A stretch of 64,000 nucleotides of DNA from Pristionchus mayeri (GCA_036245805.1 BTRK01000006.1:39870901-39934900); one strand, 5' to 3'; counted from the stretch's first letter, positions 43,612-55,999 are shown. Translations and numbers: made by a program. The notes: generated by a model not told the origin, from the sequence alone.

Positions 43612-46600
43612 TTAGGACCCCGAATTGACGTTTCCTTCATAGCTCCAAAGACTTTCCCTTTGGCTCTCCTCCAGTTTCCTCTCTTCATCCACTTCTGTCG
43701 TGTAATTTGCAATGACGTAGTCAAATGCTGCTCCTTCAGTACAGATAGGATCTTTCTGAAATGTGCAGCTTAGCATTCAATTATTGTAGCTTCATACAAA
43801 TTTTGCAGGAAAAGTGAGGGCTGAAGTGACTCTTTTTGTTGCAATCTTAATCGAACTAAAAAATCGCAATTTGATCATCAGTTCACCTTCGTCCAGTGAA
43901 GCAGAAGTTCATACGTGTGCGCACAGGAGTACTTGCACGTTACGCAAACGAGAATTTTTGCCTGAAAATTTAATTGTTATTCATGATGGACACTAACTTT
44001 GTAGTGTTCACATGTAAGCCTATTCTCGAAGGTTGTATGCTATGAGATTGGCAGAAAGGTAACATTGATTACTCAAATAAAGAAATTGATGACGTTCAAA
44101 AGAAATTGATGACGTTCAAGTGAGACTAAATCATCGTTGCAGGCATTCGATCTGACAGAGAAGCTGTCGAGTGCGAGACAATTACTGATACAGTAGCTAA
44201 TGCATAAGATCTGCACTGACTGATAAATCAAAATTGCAAAAGAATGGTGAAAACGATTGTCAATACTTCGCATGTTTAATTTGTAATCATTCAAAATAGC
44301 ATTACGAGCTCACCTCATACGTGCAAAATCGCTGATGATGATGTTCCATGTGTACATTGAAATTTTCGAAACTTGTAACGATGTCCGTACAATAAGGGCA
44401 CCGAAGTCCTGCGATTCGAATTGCATTTTTAGACTTTTGTAGATTGTCTGCGTGTTTCAGGACACAGATACGGTGTCTTTTGAACAAATTCGCACGATAA
44501 ATTTGCCATCGCATGGTTTCCTCAATTTAACCCACCCTCTGCGAACGATGTTTTCATCTTCGGAAGTCGTTTATTGTAGCACGGCGTGTGAGCTATCTGA
44601 AAAAATTGCTTCGAAATATTGACTACCAATAAGGTGATTTTGCTGTATTATTGTAATGTTAACAATCATACCAAAGAATGCCTTTGGATAATCCGCGGGT
44701 CGAATGAGCGAAAATCGCAGTGTACGTCGTAGCATTTGGTTACGGTCCTGAAGGAATCGCTTATTATAATATCTGCATCATAGTGCCATACAAAACAAAC
44801 ACAATGTGATCTCGTGTAATAATATCAGGTTATTCATACATACTATGGTTTAGTTGAATTACCCAATCACTTTTTACAAATGTAGCAAGTGGTTTTTTCC
44901 TGAGAAAAACAAGCATAATAAGGCGACTCACTCCAACCATTTGTCCTTGTGGTATGATTTAGTGTGCGTTTCCAAGTTCCTATCGTCCATCGTCTTGAGG
45001 CAGAATGTGCACAATGCAGTCAGCTGAAAATATCACTCAGAGATTCTCTTATCCTTGGATCAACACGATGTTATAAAAAACTATTTGCGCATTACATAAT
45101 ATAATATTTATGATGATTTTCTCTAACCACCAGCCTATACCGCCTACAGAGGCGTAACCTTTGCTATGTCGCCCTGTCAAATTTTCCATTTCCTAGCATT
45201 AATGTATGATAGTAGACAAAGATTTTTCGTGATCGTTGTATGATGTTCTTATGTTTATGAGATAACTCTTACCGCGGACTGCCTAGGATATGCTCTTCTC
45301 AATCGGCTCAACATGGGCTTTGGAAAGCCTGCTCTATTTAGTGACTGTGCTAGGTCGTCCCGAGGGCTGGTAGATGAAGTACTCGGGGTGGAAGAGAAAC
45401 TGCTCAGCGGACTGAAAGATTTACATTCAGCTGTCAATCTCACTACTATTTCATGATTTTGAAAACCTGGTGAAAACCGCGGAAAACGACATCAACTTGC
45501 CTTCACTTTGTGGCATTTTATGCACTTATTGGCATATTTTGTTCACATTAGACTATAATGATCAACAAATATCTACAAAGGTTTTATTAGAATCCCTCAC
45601 ACGACGTCAGCGATGGGCTCCTCTACTGGCTCCTCCTTCACTTCCTCTTTCACATCCACAAACATCGGGGTCTTCGCTATTCCAGAGGCACCGTTCATGT
45701 TGTCAGCATGATTCCCCTAAAAACACGAGAATTTACAAGAAACGTAAGTATGAGAAGGTCAGAGTTCATTGTGAAATATGCTTTCATACCTCGATAGACT
45801 GCGTTGATTTACTCGTAGAAACAGTCTGAGCGGTATCTAAAATATCAAAATTACTACGCTAATGAATTTCAAAATTAATAAAGCAAAATGTGAATCAACC
45901 GACCATTCTCTTCCTCCTTGATTCCTCTTCCTAATTCCTCCATTTCCTTTTTGATCAAGCCGTCAGAGGGCCCGGGAAGATTGGGAGGGGTGGAGGTCGA
46001 GGGTGACAGATTGTTACTTTGCAAAGTGGAGTCCCTGGATAACAACAAGTAACTATGACTATCGTTCGATAAGAACTGCATGCTCAACGGTACTTGGAAG
46101 GGTTCTTCGGATTCGTCAGTGACGCAGTGATAATCGCAGGACGGACGTGTCTGAATTGAATGGCATGGATTGCAAATCACACTTAGAAACCAATTGTCAG
46201 CGACTACAAACAGTACTTTGTTGGAAAAGGCCTGATACGTGTTGTTAATCACTAGAGCGTGCAAATTTATGAGCGTTTTCAAACATTCTCAGCGCTTTCA
46301 CCTCTCCCTGTACAATTTCGTACACGATCACTCCAAACTCTAATTTTTTTTTTTCAACCTCAACTATCTCACTACAACCAGGCTACTTATTACACTTCGT
46401 TCTGAGCCCATGTTCACCTCGGGATCGTGGGTATTATCTTGCCGACTATCTTGATAGGGGGAGTGGGCAAGGAAGGATCTCGCTTCGGGGCAACGACGAG
46501 CGTGCTCTTACCACTTGCAGTCGCCTTGCACGGGTCTGGAACGAACCTTTTGAGTGCAAATGGGACAATATATTGTCCCAAGCACGGTTTACATTACGTT

Positions 46601-48530
46601 TTAGGTATATTCTTCAGCGGAAATAAACTCACAGACGACTCTAACAACTCTACATTGATCCGGATGATCGGAAGATGGATGTGGACGCTTGAGCGCAGCT
46701 GAAAAGAATTCGTCAATGAAGATCATTTGATATGTTATTAGATTATCGTTAATGGAAAGCTGCCAATGCGTATTTTAATACGCATTGACAGCTTAACATT
46801 TCAATTCCTCATGCTCTTCAACTTTGCTCGTAATCATTTCAATCACCAGTGGTTGCATTAGTTGTGCTCGGCAGTTTCAGTCCTTTCACAATAGAGAACT
46901 TTTGATGCGAGACCGCCCTCCCGTTGAGGTTATCCAGAAAGAGGACGAAGGAACGCGCAAACTTCAGCAGAGCCGTCTGAAATGGGGCTTTCTATTCCAG
47001 CCTGCTTTTCAATGACTATAGTGCTTCTTCACGTACTAGTCTTTTGACCCACCTACTCATGTCCAATAATGATGGTAAAACGATATCTCAAGACGGCTTC
47101 ATTACTGGATTTTTAATTATGAATTCGGAATGAGTCAGTATTGTTGTTGCTAATGCCCACCTGCTGAGCATCCGATGAAGTCTTGCAATTGTCGATGGCT
47201 TCGAAAGCAGTCGACAGCTTCTCCGTCAGATCGAAAGCCTGCAACGATGATTTACTCTCATTTGCATTTGAACGCCATCAATTTGTTTGCTGGAGTAGCC
47301 ATCAACACTATCAACCTCATTAATGAGAGTCAGAGCAGAAAAAGCCACGGAGAGAGGTAAATAATGAGAAGAGAAGGGAGATAACGGCCTTCGGTGAGCA
47401 CCCGATTAGTTCCCATTGTACCCAATCTGTCTTCCATTGCACTCGGTTCGTCTCCTATGCACCCGATCCCGTCCCTTGAGCATCTGCGTGCACTGGGTAC
47501 AGAGAGAAAAGAGGGGAGAGCGCTCTGTTTCTCTCCCCGTCAATCTCATTCCCATTCTCCGCCCTCTTAAAAAAAGCACTGAATCGGTACCAGAGCACTC
47601 AGTGCAAAGCGCGTGCAAGAACAAAGGTGCTTCACGCGATGGGTGCGATCTGGGAACGATGGAGAAATGGGGGATGAGTGACTGCTGACGTCACGAGAGC
47701 AAAAGAGGCGGTTCTAACGAACAAACAAATTCCTCTTGTCTACATTTTGATCTAGATCTCACTATGAGTACTTTAAATTTGCCACTGTAAAAATGTAAAG
47801 TACTCATAATGAGACCTACATATTCAAGCGTATGATACGAGTGTCATATTAGGCAAATCAGCCACCGTGTCTCAACAATTTTTCAACGCCGTTTTTTCAC
47901 GAAATAAGTCACTTTGACCCGAGTAATGCGATCTTGAACTCAGTAGCCACAATGTCCATCGCAATGCCTCTAAGAATAGATAAGCTTCAATATTTATTTC
48001 CTGTTTTGAAGTCCAGCTATTTCGTTTACCTTACAAAGTGTTGCCTTGAACGGTAGTATCTTGCTGTTATTCTATGTCCTTCTTTTTCCTTGTTGACTGC
48101 ACTAAAATTACTCACTCGTTGATCGACGAGGCACTCGATGCCGGCAAGCAGCAACTCAGAGATAACGTGCGAGAGGGTGAAGAATTGGTCATTCTGAAAT
48201 TATTGGATTGTTCCTGTTTCCGAATCGAACCTTGCTCAGCTAGTACATACTATCAAATAAAGCTATGCTCAAAATTTGGTCATTAGGGTGCCCTAGGTTT
48301 CAATAATAAACTCCGTTCAATGAAACTGGTCTTCCAGATATTACAACCATGTAGCGTGTAGCATGTGGTAGCGAAAAACTGGTTTGGAAACTGACAACGC
48401 TATCTGCTGATGAATCAGTAGAGTTGATGATATTTGCCTTGATGAATCGAAGGGAGCTGGATAGTTCCTTCTTCATGGTGGGGAAATCATTGCGCATACT
48501 GCGCAGTGATCTCACTCCCTCACTGCTCAT
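43612..48530 (-). CDS. Multi-finger C2H2-type zinc-finger protein ZF-E
   Basis: Exons: 48530-48438, 48193-48116, 47238-47161, 46976-46914, one unresolved, 46698-46633, 46535-46418, 46034-45904, 45836-45790, 45716-45601, 45411-45273, 45023-44932, 44747-44672, 44596-44536, 44408-44314, 43961-43887, 43755-43612; roughly 490 residues. N-terminus MSSEGVRSLRSMRNDF, then NDQFFTLSHVISELLLAG and LLKFARSFVLFLDNLNGR; linker with IKEEEN and VKEEVKEEPVEEP; finger 1 (CTFCLKTMD...HTKSYH), finger 2 (CYDVHCDFRS), finger 3 (CPYCTDIV...HMEHHHQRF), Cys motif (CVTCKYSCAHTYELLLHW), C-terminal helix with CTE then VDEERKLEE. The ATG follows a TTTCAG acceptor by two bases. Exon 1 would end with a GC donor if it is 93 nt as in ZF-D. 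A second, broken exon-3-like segment lies near 47955-48055. Confidence 0.75.
46756..46795. repeat. Short perfect hairpin in a ZF-E intron
   Basis: AAGCTG, one or two mismatched bases, then AATGCGTATT meets its complement AATACGCATT...CAGCTT. It would form a strong stem in RNA or DNA. It may be a tiny foldback remnant. Confidence 0.6.
47370..47690 (-). repeat. Dispersed repeat family R-B, copy 4 (inverted)
   Basis: The complement of the block seen at 26638-27010, including GATCCCGTCCCTTGAGCATC and the far end TGGGTGCGATCTGGGAACGA, which matches the complement of 26705. It lies in the intron of ZF-E between exons 2 and 3. Confidence 0.7.
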
Positions 48531-51267
48531 GACTGAAATGCGATCAATTACACACAAACTACGACAATAGGAGCTGCAAATCGACCGTAGAAACAACACA
48601 ATGTATAATTCTCGAATGCAAAATGCATCATACACAGAAATGTGTGACACCTTGACTTTCGACGAGATATGAGAAAAGGTAGAACGCATAGAGCACACGC
48701 CGCACCATTGTCTAGTGATGTGTGTGCTCTCTCGTGCTCTCTCACTATCTCGTCGGCAGAGACACAAAATGCATATCCAGGCAGCCCAGGGGTGAATTAG
48801 TACGTTGGTTATACAAAAAGTGAATTAATTGCTTTTCCACTTGGAAGCTTCCGTTCTTGCCTCTTGGAGTGGCATGTAATAAATCAATCCCTCTATGGCG
48901 CGAGAGCGTCGCATGCTGTGCATTTACATCAACTCGAAGGAGAACAGTGAAGAGGAGGTAGGTGGAAGTAAGAAAAGAGAGAACTAAAATGATGATCAGG
49001 CAAAGTGAAAAGATAGGAAGACGGGAGGGAATGCGTTGAGATGTCATGTAACCTCTTAAAATACGGACTTCAAATATGTTTCCGAAGGATACGATCGATG
49101 TGCAGACAGAGGAGATAGTTTGAACTGCAATAAAAATCTATCAGTTTCCTCTTCAGAGATCGTGAACGAGGATGCTTTTCGTGTTCATATCGGCAGCTTC
49201 GGTCTCCCCTTGCCTGCCATCGACCTCCCTCCCATCGGAATCTCCTCTCTCGAATGCAATGATGGCAACGATGACGGACTGCCTTAAAAGGTCTCTAGAC
49301 GAACCGAGATCCATCGATGTTCCTTCGTCACTTACTCCTTCTCTTCAGTTCCCCGAGTAAAACGAACTCTTCTGTTACCGAGGAGTTGTATGTGGAGAGC
49401 GTGAAGTTTAGTAACTGCACATCATTGCCATATCGTGGCTTTGCCGTCCCCTCAATTTGTGCTTCCGTTTGAAGCCATATCCCTTCTACGCCCGGTTAAT
49501 CATCCTCCTCCCAAGTGCACCTGCCGTCTGTCGCGCCCCTTTACCTTGAGATAATCTTAATAAAATCCCCTCTCTTCAGTCGCTCCAACCGTTATTCATA
49601 TCTGTCCTTCTATTGAGTTGTTGCTCTCTCTGTAGACGAAGTCTTCATCCCTCTATGATCTAAGTGTTGGAGATTAAGGATATGAAATATTTTTTTGTTA
49701 AATGCGATTACAAAATGAGTAAATCGCATCCTAATCGCCTCGTAAATATCAGTAGAAGGAGAAGGGTGAATCATTTGAGCAAGGAGGGTGTTAGTCACAT
49801 CACATCGTACAGCGGGGAAGGCGGGGAGAGTAACTAATGGCGCGAACAGTTTGTTACGAACTATCCATTTTTCAGAACACCTATTTTTTTGTGAATTATC
49901 ATATATCGACTAAATCCCTCAAATCTGCCGCTGTCGTGGCTTGTCACTTCGCGAGTTAATTCTGGACTATCTTAAGAGTTTATTGCTATTGTCATCGATA
50001 TAATGAATGTTTAGCGGAGATAGCTCTGATGTCCAATCTGACGTTGGCAACATAATTCTAATTCTAAATGTGCAAGGTATTGACCTATGAGGAAATTGTA
50101 TCTTTGGAGACATTGCCTGGGGTACGGGGCCGGATCCGCCAAATGAGCGAGGGAACGACAGATGGGTCAGTGCACCCGGTGTGTGACCCTAGAGGGCAGG
50201 TGGTCACTCAGATACGTATCTACTCTCACCCCCTTCCGCTCTGTCACCAAAATCAATCCTTGGGGACAGATTCCTCCTTTATGGAATGTTCCTTATCCTC
50301 CATTTCTCGAGTCGAAATGCACCTGCTTCAAACAAAACTAATGCGAATCAGCTAGGCGCCTAACGTGATTTGAAAGTGAAATGGACGCGAGAGTGGCTCT
50401 CTCTTTTACCTACCTCCCTCCCCCCCTTGGCGCCTCTCACAGTGTTGCGCTCTCCGCTATTTGCTCATTCTCTCATTTCATCTACCCCTGAACAAAAAAA
50501 GCCTGTGATAAAGTGGCATTTGCGATAGTTTCGATTCTTATCAGCGCTCACCGATCAAATGGCAACATTCTCATCTAAGACACGTATTGTCCCCAGCTCT
50601 TCGTCTTTTTTAAGTTCTCTTCATCTTTTTACGAATAACAAAATAACTCTTCGTATTGCATTAGCTCGGAAGTTGTGAACACTGATGTTACTTGTTTCCC
50701 GAACTCTTTTTTTACTCTCCACTGAACTCAATTAGTCCACGTCTCAAGCTTGTCATTGCGCGATCAGAACGAGGTAGTTTTTTAAGCTCGCTGACAGATA
50801 GACAGGGAGAGATTACTTCAGTGACCTTTGCACAAAAAGAAGCAAAGTCCATAGACGGAATCGTCAAATTACCCAAAGTATTGCTTGTCTCTATGTACAC
50901 ATTTCGTGTTCTTTTTTCCTTTTGAATTTTGTAATTATCTTCCAGAAACTTGTTAGGGCCTAAACCAAATTAATGTCTGCAAGACATTCAAATGGTAGAG
51001 GACAAAGAGGAGATGGAGAGGAGAGAGGAAGACAGAGACGAGAGTGAGTGGGGGGAGTGCGGGGGAGGGGGAGGAGATGAGAAGGTTGTTACGACTATGC
51101 TGAGCTAATTTCGTCCCAGGATTCACTTTTGAACGCAATGAAATGCAACGAGTGAGAATTCAATCAGGCAGGGCGAACTAGAGGAATTATACATTTTATT
51201 CAGTGGCTACGACCAATCCTTCTCCTATCGCGATAAACGAGCGACAGCAGAAGAGGAAGGTGACAGG
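48531..51267. other. Long intergenic region upstream of ZF-E and gene X
   Basis: This holds the ZF-E promoter and any unseen first exon of the gene at 51268. Several CT-rich patches (49190-49360, 50220-50300, 50395-50475, 51000-51080) give short open frames. The frame at 49172-49360, ending DEPRSIDVPSSLTPSLQFPE, has no splice partner. I see no domain and no repeat family. Confidence 0.4.
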
Positions 51268-52581
51268 ATGTCGAGAGAGACAAAGAGACGTTGGGAAAGG
51301 TAAACATAGTTTACCCATCCCCTTTTTATTATTACACTTTGAGAATAGTATTATCATCCACTTATCATTTTATGGCCCACTCGATTCTTGACCTTATGAT
51401 GAGCCATTTACCAATTTAGAAATGGGAGAGTGGATCGAGATGGCAGTTACTCGCCCTTGGATAAGAAAAGCAGCAGCAGCTCCCTCGAAGGATACGGATA
51501 CGTCGGTACGGATTCATATGCTCAATTTTACATATGAGAACCTTGAGCTAATGTTTTGCCGATAGAAAGTAATGTTTGCTGAGTCTGTAACCATCGATAC
51601 CTGCGTATCAGAGTTCATGAAACAGTAAATTCATGAAGTAATTGAAGTAAAATGAGCCATTTCAGACGCTGTGATGCCCATGAAACGAGAGCGATTCGAA
51701 GAACGGTATGATTTTTCTGATTATACAATGTATTGGAAAAAATCTGTTTATCAGCCACTGCAATTTAAAAGCATCCGAAAACAATTTTTCTTTATAAAAT
51801 GCATCAGTCTGCATGGAGAGTAAACTTGCATTGTTCAGAACTCATCATCCTGTTCGAACGTTTCCGAAGAAGGTGCAAGTCAGAAAGTTTCGTGCACTGA
51901 GTGAGTTATATCGAAATTTTAACGAGATTTAATTTGTAAATAAGAATTAAGATAAGGTCTGAATTGCAAGCAAACTTTTCGGTCATAACTTCCAATTCAC
52001 ACATGTTGTTGCACTACCATGGGCTGTGTAGAATGGAATGTTTCAGTGTACTCGGATTCGGAGGAGGACCACGAGCCCATAACCGAAAGAAGAATAAGGA
52101 ATAACTGCGACAGGTAGCATACTGCATTGGTTGATTTCGCAGAATGTGTGATCATGAATGGGTGAAGTGTATTTAATAATATCTAATCACGCTTCTTGCA
52201 AGTACACGAGCATGAAAATGCAATACACAGTGAAAAACAGGATATTTTTTATGATTATAATCATTCAGGACTCCTTCTCGATCTCCCGATTCCGCCCACT
52301 GCGAGCCTCGTGCGGAGCCAGTCACGACCTCGCTCTTCGACCCTGGTCCCTTTCGTGATTTCCCGTTGCCTCCGGATGGTGGAAGACCCATTCCCAAGAA
52401 CCCTGACGATGATGATGATGAAGAGGAAGGTGAGCTGAGTATCATTAACCAATCCCTTCGTTATAACATAGATAATGAAAAAGGGTAGTTATTATGAGTG
52501 CAAAACAAAAAGAAACAATGTTCTTCAGATCGCGAGGAGTCAATCTCAGAAGGGGACAACTCGAGTGGAAAAGAGGAGTGA
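51268..52581 (+). CDS. Acidic, charged protein of unknown function (gene X)
   Basis: Seven exons join in phase: 51268-51299, 51420-51505, 51666-51705, 51839-51900, 52047-52113, 52269-52429, 52529-52581, giving about 166 residues. Segments: MSRETKRRWERNGRVDRDG, SYSPLDKKSSSSSLEG, MKRERFEERTHHPVRTF, SDSEEDHEPITERRI, LFDPGPFRDFPLPPDGG, PDDDDDEEEDREESISEG, ending SGKEE. It is hydrophilic, probably disordered, and basic at the start and acidic at the end, with no known domain. The first ATG after a TTCAG acceptor (51203) was taken; the frame is open back to that acceptor, so a further upstream exon is possible. The last 10 bp of exon 6 and all of exon 7 are copied again at 55144-55308 by the tandem duplication. 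Confidence 0.6.
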
Positions 52582-53273
52582 AGAGGACGATTCAGATACT
52601 CTTCTCCTTGCCTTGAAGGCGAACACATTACAAAAAGCATGTACATATTGTTGAAAAATACCCAATATATATTGAGAATCGCGTAGACATCCTCTTTCAT
52701 ACTCCTCACTTGTTCTTGCTCTTCCCTTTCTGATGTGTATAAAGCTTTCAATCGTTGTAATTTGATTCGTAGGTTGTCATTGCCATCGTCTTTACAGTCG
52801 TTGAAACTGCAAGTATTTTCAGTCACCATGACGATTCCACGTTTATGTTAGGAATGATGGATGTGTGCAATTTTTCCCTATTTGCAAAAATTATATGAAG
52901 TGAACGATTTATGTTCACCACAAACTAAAATTTAATTTGCATTCGAAACATAAGAAATACAAATGTGAAAAAATTATATACTTTTTATTAAACCAGACAG
53001 CGTTTCGGGTGAAATCAGATATTTTTTTTGAAATTTCTAGCGCTATCGTGTTAAATTGTTGTAGACATTTTCGATTGCATAGCTGGCGAGGGTTCTGCCT
53101 TTTCATGAATTAAACTTTTTGAAAAAGAAAATCGGATACAATTAGCTGAATCATCAAAAGAAATGTCAATATAAAAGCACAAACCAATTTCGGATAGACA
53201 TCAACTGCTCCCTTCCATATCATCCATTTTCCAGTTCCCCTTTTGGTTCTATTTATCTAAAAAAAAATTCCAG
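52582..53273. other. Spacer between gene X and the first CAP copy
   Basis: No gene is seen; the minus-strand frames at 52461-52829 and 52915-53106 recur in the duplicate at 55185-55832 but have no splice or family support. It should hold the gene X 3' UTR and the CAP promoter. Confidence 0.45.
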
Positions 53274-54093
53274 GACGCTTCGTCTTTACATCTCTCTCAC
53301 GGCTCTCGCTGTCGGTAAGTTCTCTATCATAGAAGCTCTTAGCTGGTTCGTTCCTGAAAAAATAACAGCATTCTACACCACTCCCTATCCACTTACTCCA
53401 ATAGTGGTAATCAAATAAATCTCAGTGGCTTGGGCTCAATCGTGTGGGATTCCTTCTTCCGAGGCCGCGGCTTTCCTCGCTGCCCATAACAAACTTCGCT
53501 CCTCCATCTCTGCTGGAACTTACGTTGCCAAGGGAAGACGAATGTGTACGGTAAAAAAATGGTACGGTAGACTAGGTTACGGTAGTTGCGGTGTGTACGG
53601 TTGACAAGATTATGGTGAGCGTACGGTAATACATTGCAGAAATGGGACTGCGCGATTGAGAAGAGCGCTCAGGAGGTTGCAAACACTTGCGTTTTCGCCC
53701 ATTCCAAGAACAGAAAGAACCTGGGCGAGAACCTCTTCACAATGTGGTCCTCGAACAAGGTAATCCAGTCGATTACTCATACCTACTCGCAGGCTACAGT
53801 AGACAAGACCACTACCGTAATGTACAATTTCCAGATGTCGTTCACTGGAATGGGAGCGAAGGCATCCAACACGTGGGAGAACGAATTCCAGCAGTTCGGA
53901 TGGAAAGATGTGAAACTGACGCCAGCTGGATTCAGATCGGGAATCGGACATGCAACTCAAGTAAGGGAAGACATCTTGAACAGGGGATAATGAATGCTCA
54001 GATGGCTTGGGCCAAGTCGACCAAACTCGGCTGTGGAATGAAGCTGTGCGATGGGGATAAGAAAGTGCTCGTAGTCTGCCAGTACAAAGACGC
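53274..54093 (+). pseudogene. CAP/SCP (venom-allergen-like) gene, copy 1, damaged
   Basis: Exons 53274-53314, 53426-53550, 53640-53759, 53793-53960 and 54002-54093 join in phase. They encode a signal-peptide-like start (LRLYISLTALAV, AWAQSCG), then CAP motifs: AAFLAAHNKLRSSISAG, KWDCAIEKSAQEVANTC, FAHSKNRKNLGENLF, WENEFQQFGW, GIGHATQMAWAKSTKLGCG and KKVLVVCQYKDA. CAP proteins of nematodes are secreted. Damage: the expected ATG right after the first acceptor reads ACG, the segment linking exons 2 and 3 is short, and the last exon (NLI as in the family, then HF) meets a stop at the first minisatellite unit. It may be a pseudogene, or may start at an unseen codon. Confidence 0.7.
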
Positions 54094-54152
54094 GTGAGTA
54101 CATTATTTTCGCTTGGTTACTGTAGATATACGGATACAACTTCGACTTTTTT

Positions 54153-55145
54153 CAGAAACTTGATACATTTCTGAAACATATCCCCCTCCCGGATTTGAGT
54201 CTGAAACTCAACAGTTTCTCTCCTGAATTGTGCGGGGTGCCGTCCACAGTCCCCGCCTCCACCCAAGAGCATGCTCAGAAACTTGATACATTTCTGAAAC
54301 ATATCCCCCTCCCGGATTTGAGTCTGAAACTCAACAGTTCCTCTCCTGAATTGTGCGAGGTGCCGTCCACAGTCCCCGCCTCCACGCAAGAGCATGCTCA
54401 GAAACTTGATACATTTCTGAAACATATCCCCCTCCCGGATTTGAGTCTGAAACTCAACAGTTTCTCTCCTGAATTGTGCGAGGTGCCGTCCACAGTCCCC
54501 GCCTCCACCCAAGAGCATGCTCAGAAACTTGATACATTTCTGAAACATATCCCCCTCCCGGATTTGAGTCTGAAACTCAACAGTTTCTCTCCTGAATTGT
54601 GCGAGGTGCCGTCCACAGTCCCCGCCTCCACCCAAGAGCATGCTCAGAAACTTGATACATTTCTGAAACATATCCCCCTCCCGGATTTGAGTCTGAAACT
54701 CAACAGTTCCTCTCCTGAATTGTGCGAGGTGCCGTCCACAGTCCCCGCCTCCACCCAAGAGCATGCTCAGAAACTTGATACATTTCTGAAACATATCCCC
54801 CTCCCGGATTTGAGTCTGAAACTCAACAGTTCCTCTCCTGAATTGTGCGAGGTGCCGTCCACAGTCCCCGCCTCCACCCAAGAGCATGCTCAGAAACTTG
54901 ATACATTTCTGAAACATATCCCCCTCCCGGATTTGAGTCTGAAACTCCAGTTCCTCTCCTGAATTGTGCGAGGTGCCGTCCACAGTCCCCGCCTCCACCC
55001 AAGAGCATTCTCAGAAACTTGATACATTTCTAAAACATATCCCCCTCCCGGATTTGAGTCTGAAACTCAACAGTTTCTCTCCTGAATTGTGCGAGGTGCC
55101 GTCCACAATCCCCGCCTCCACCCAAGAGCATGCTCAGAAACTTGA
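54153..55145. repeat. 123-bp minisatellite, array 1 (eight units)
   Basis: Units start at 54153, 54276, 54399, 54522, 54645, 54768, 54891 and 55012, each beginning CAGAAACTTGATACATTTCT; a ninth is cut after 10-11 bp at 55145. Unit 7 is 121 bp because of a 2-bp loss near 54950, which breaks the plus-strand frame. 123 is a multiple of three, so each unit encodes 41 residues. The first unit overlaps what should be the last CAP exon. Confidence 0.95.
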
Positions 55146-55999
55146 AGAGGAAGGTGAGCTGAGTATCATTAACCAATCCCTTCGTTATAACATAGATAAT
55201 GAAAAAGGGTAGTTATTATGAGTGCAAAACAAAAAGAAACAATGTTCTTCAGATCGCGAGGAGTCAATCTCAGAAGGGGACAACTCGAGTGGAAAAGAGG
55301 AGTGAAGAGGACGATTCAGATACTCTTCTCCTTGCCTTGAAGGCGAACACATTACAAAAAGCATGTACATATTGTTGAAAAATACCCAATATATATTGAG
55401 AATCGCGTTGACATCCTCTTTCATACTCCTCACTTGTTCTTGCTCTTCCCTTTCTGATAAGTGTATAAAGCTTTCAATCGTTGTAATTTGATTCGTAGGT
55501 TGTCATTGCCATCGTCTTTACAGTCGTTGAAACTGCAAGTATTTTCAGTCACCATGACGATTCCACGTTTATGTTAGGAATGATGGATGTGTGCAATTTT
55601 TCCCTATTTGCAAAAATTATATGAAGTGAACGATTTATGTTCACCACAAACTAAAATTTAATTTGCATTCGAAACATAAGAAATACAAATGTGAAAAAAT
55701 TATATACTTTTTATTAAACCAGACAGCGTTTCGGGTGAAATCAGATATTTTTTTTGAAATTTCTAGCGCTATCGTGTTAAATTGTTGTAGACATTTTCGA
55801 TTGCATAGCTGGCGAGGGTTCTGCCTTTTCATGAATTAAACTTTTTGAAAAAGAAAATCGGATACAATTGGCTGAATCATCAAAAGAAATGTCAATATAA
55901 AAGCACAAACCAATTTCGGATAGACATCAACTGCTCCCTTCCATATCATCCATTTTCCAGTTCCCCTTTTGGTTCTATTTATCTAAAAAAAAATTCCAG
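55146..55999. other. Duplicated spacer before the second CAP copy
   Basis: A copy of 52422-53273, including the last exon of gene X without the rest of that gene. No independent gene is supported. Confidence 0.6.

Noticed and set aside
49172..49360. A 62-residue protein upstream of gene X
   Set aside because: No partner exon in phase, no family match, CT-rich composition; noted only in the intergenic description.
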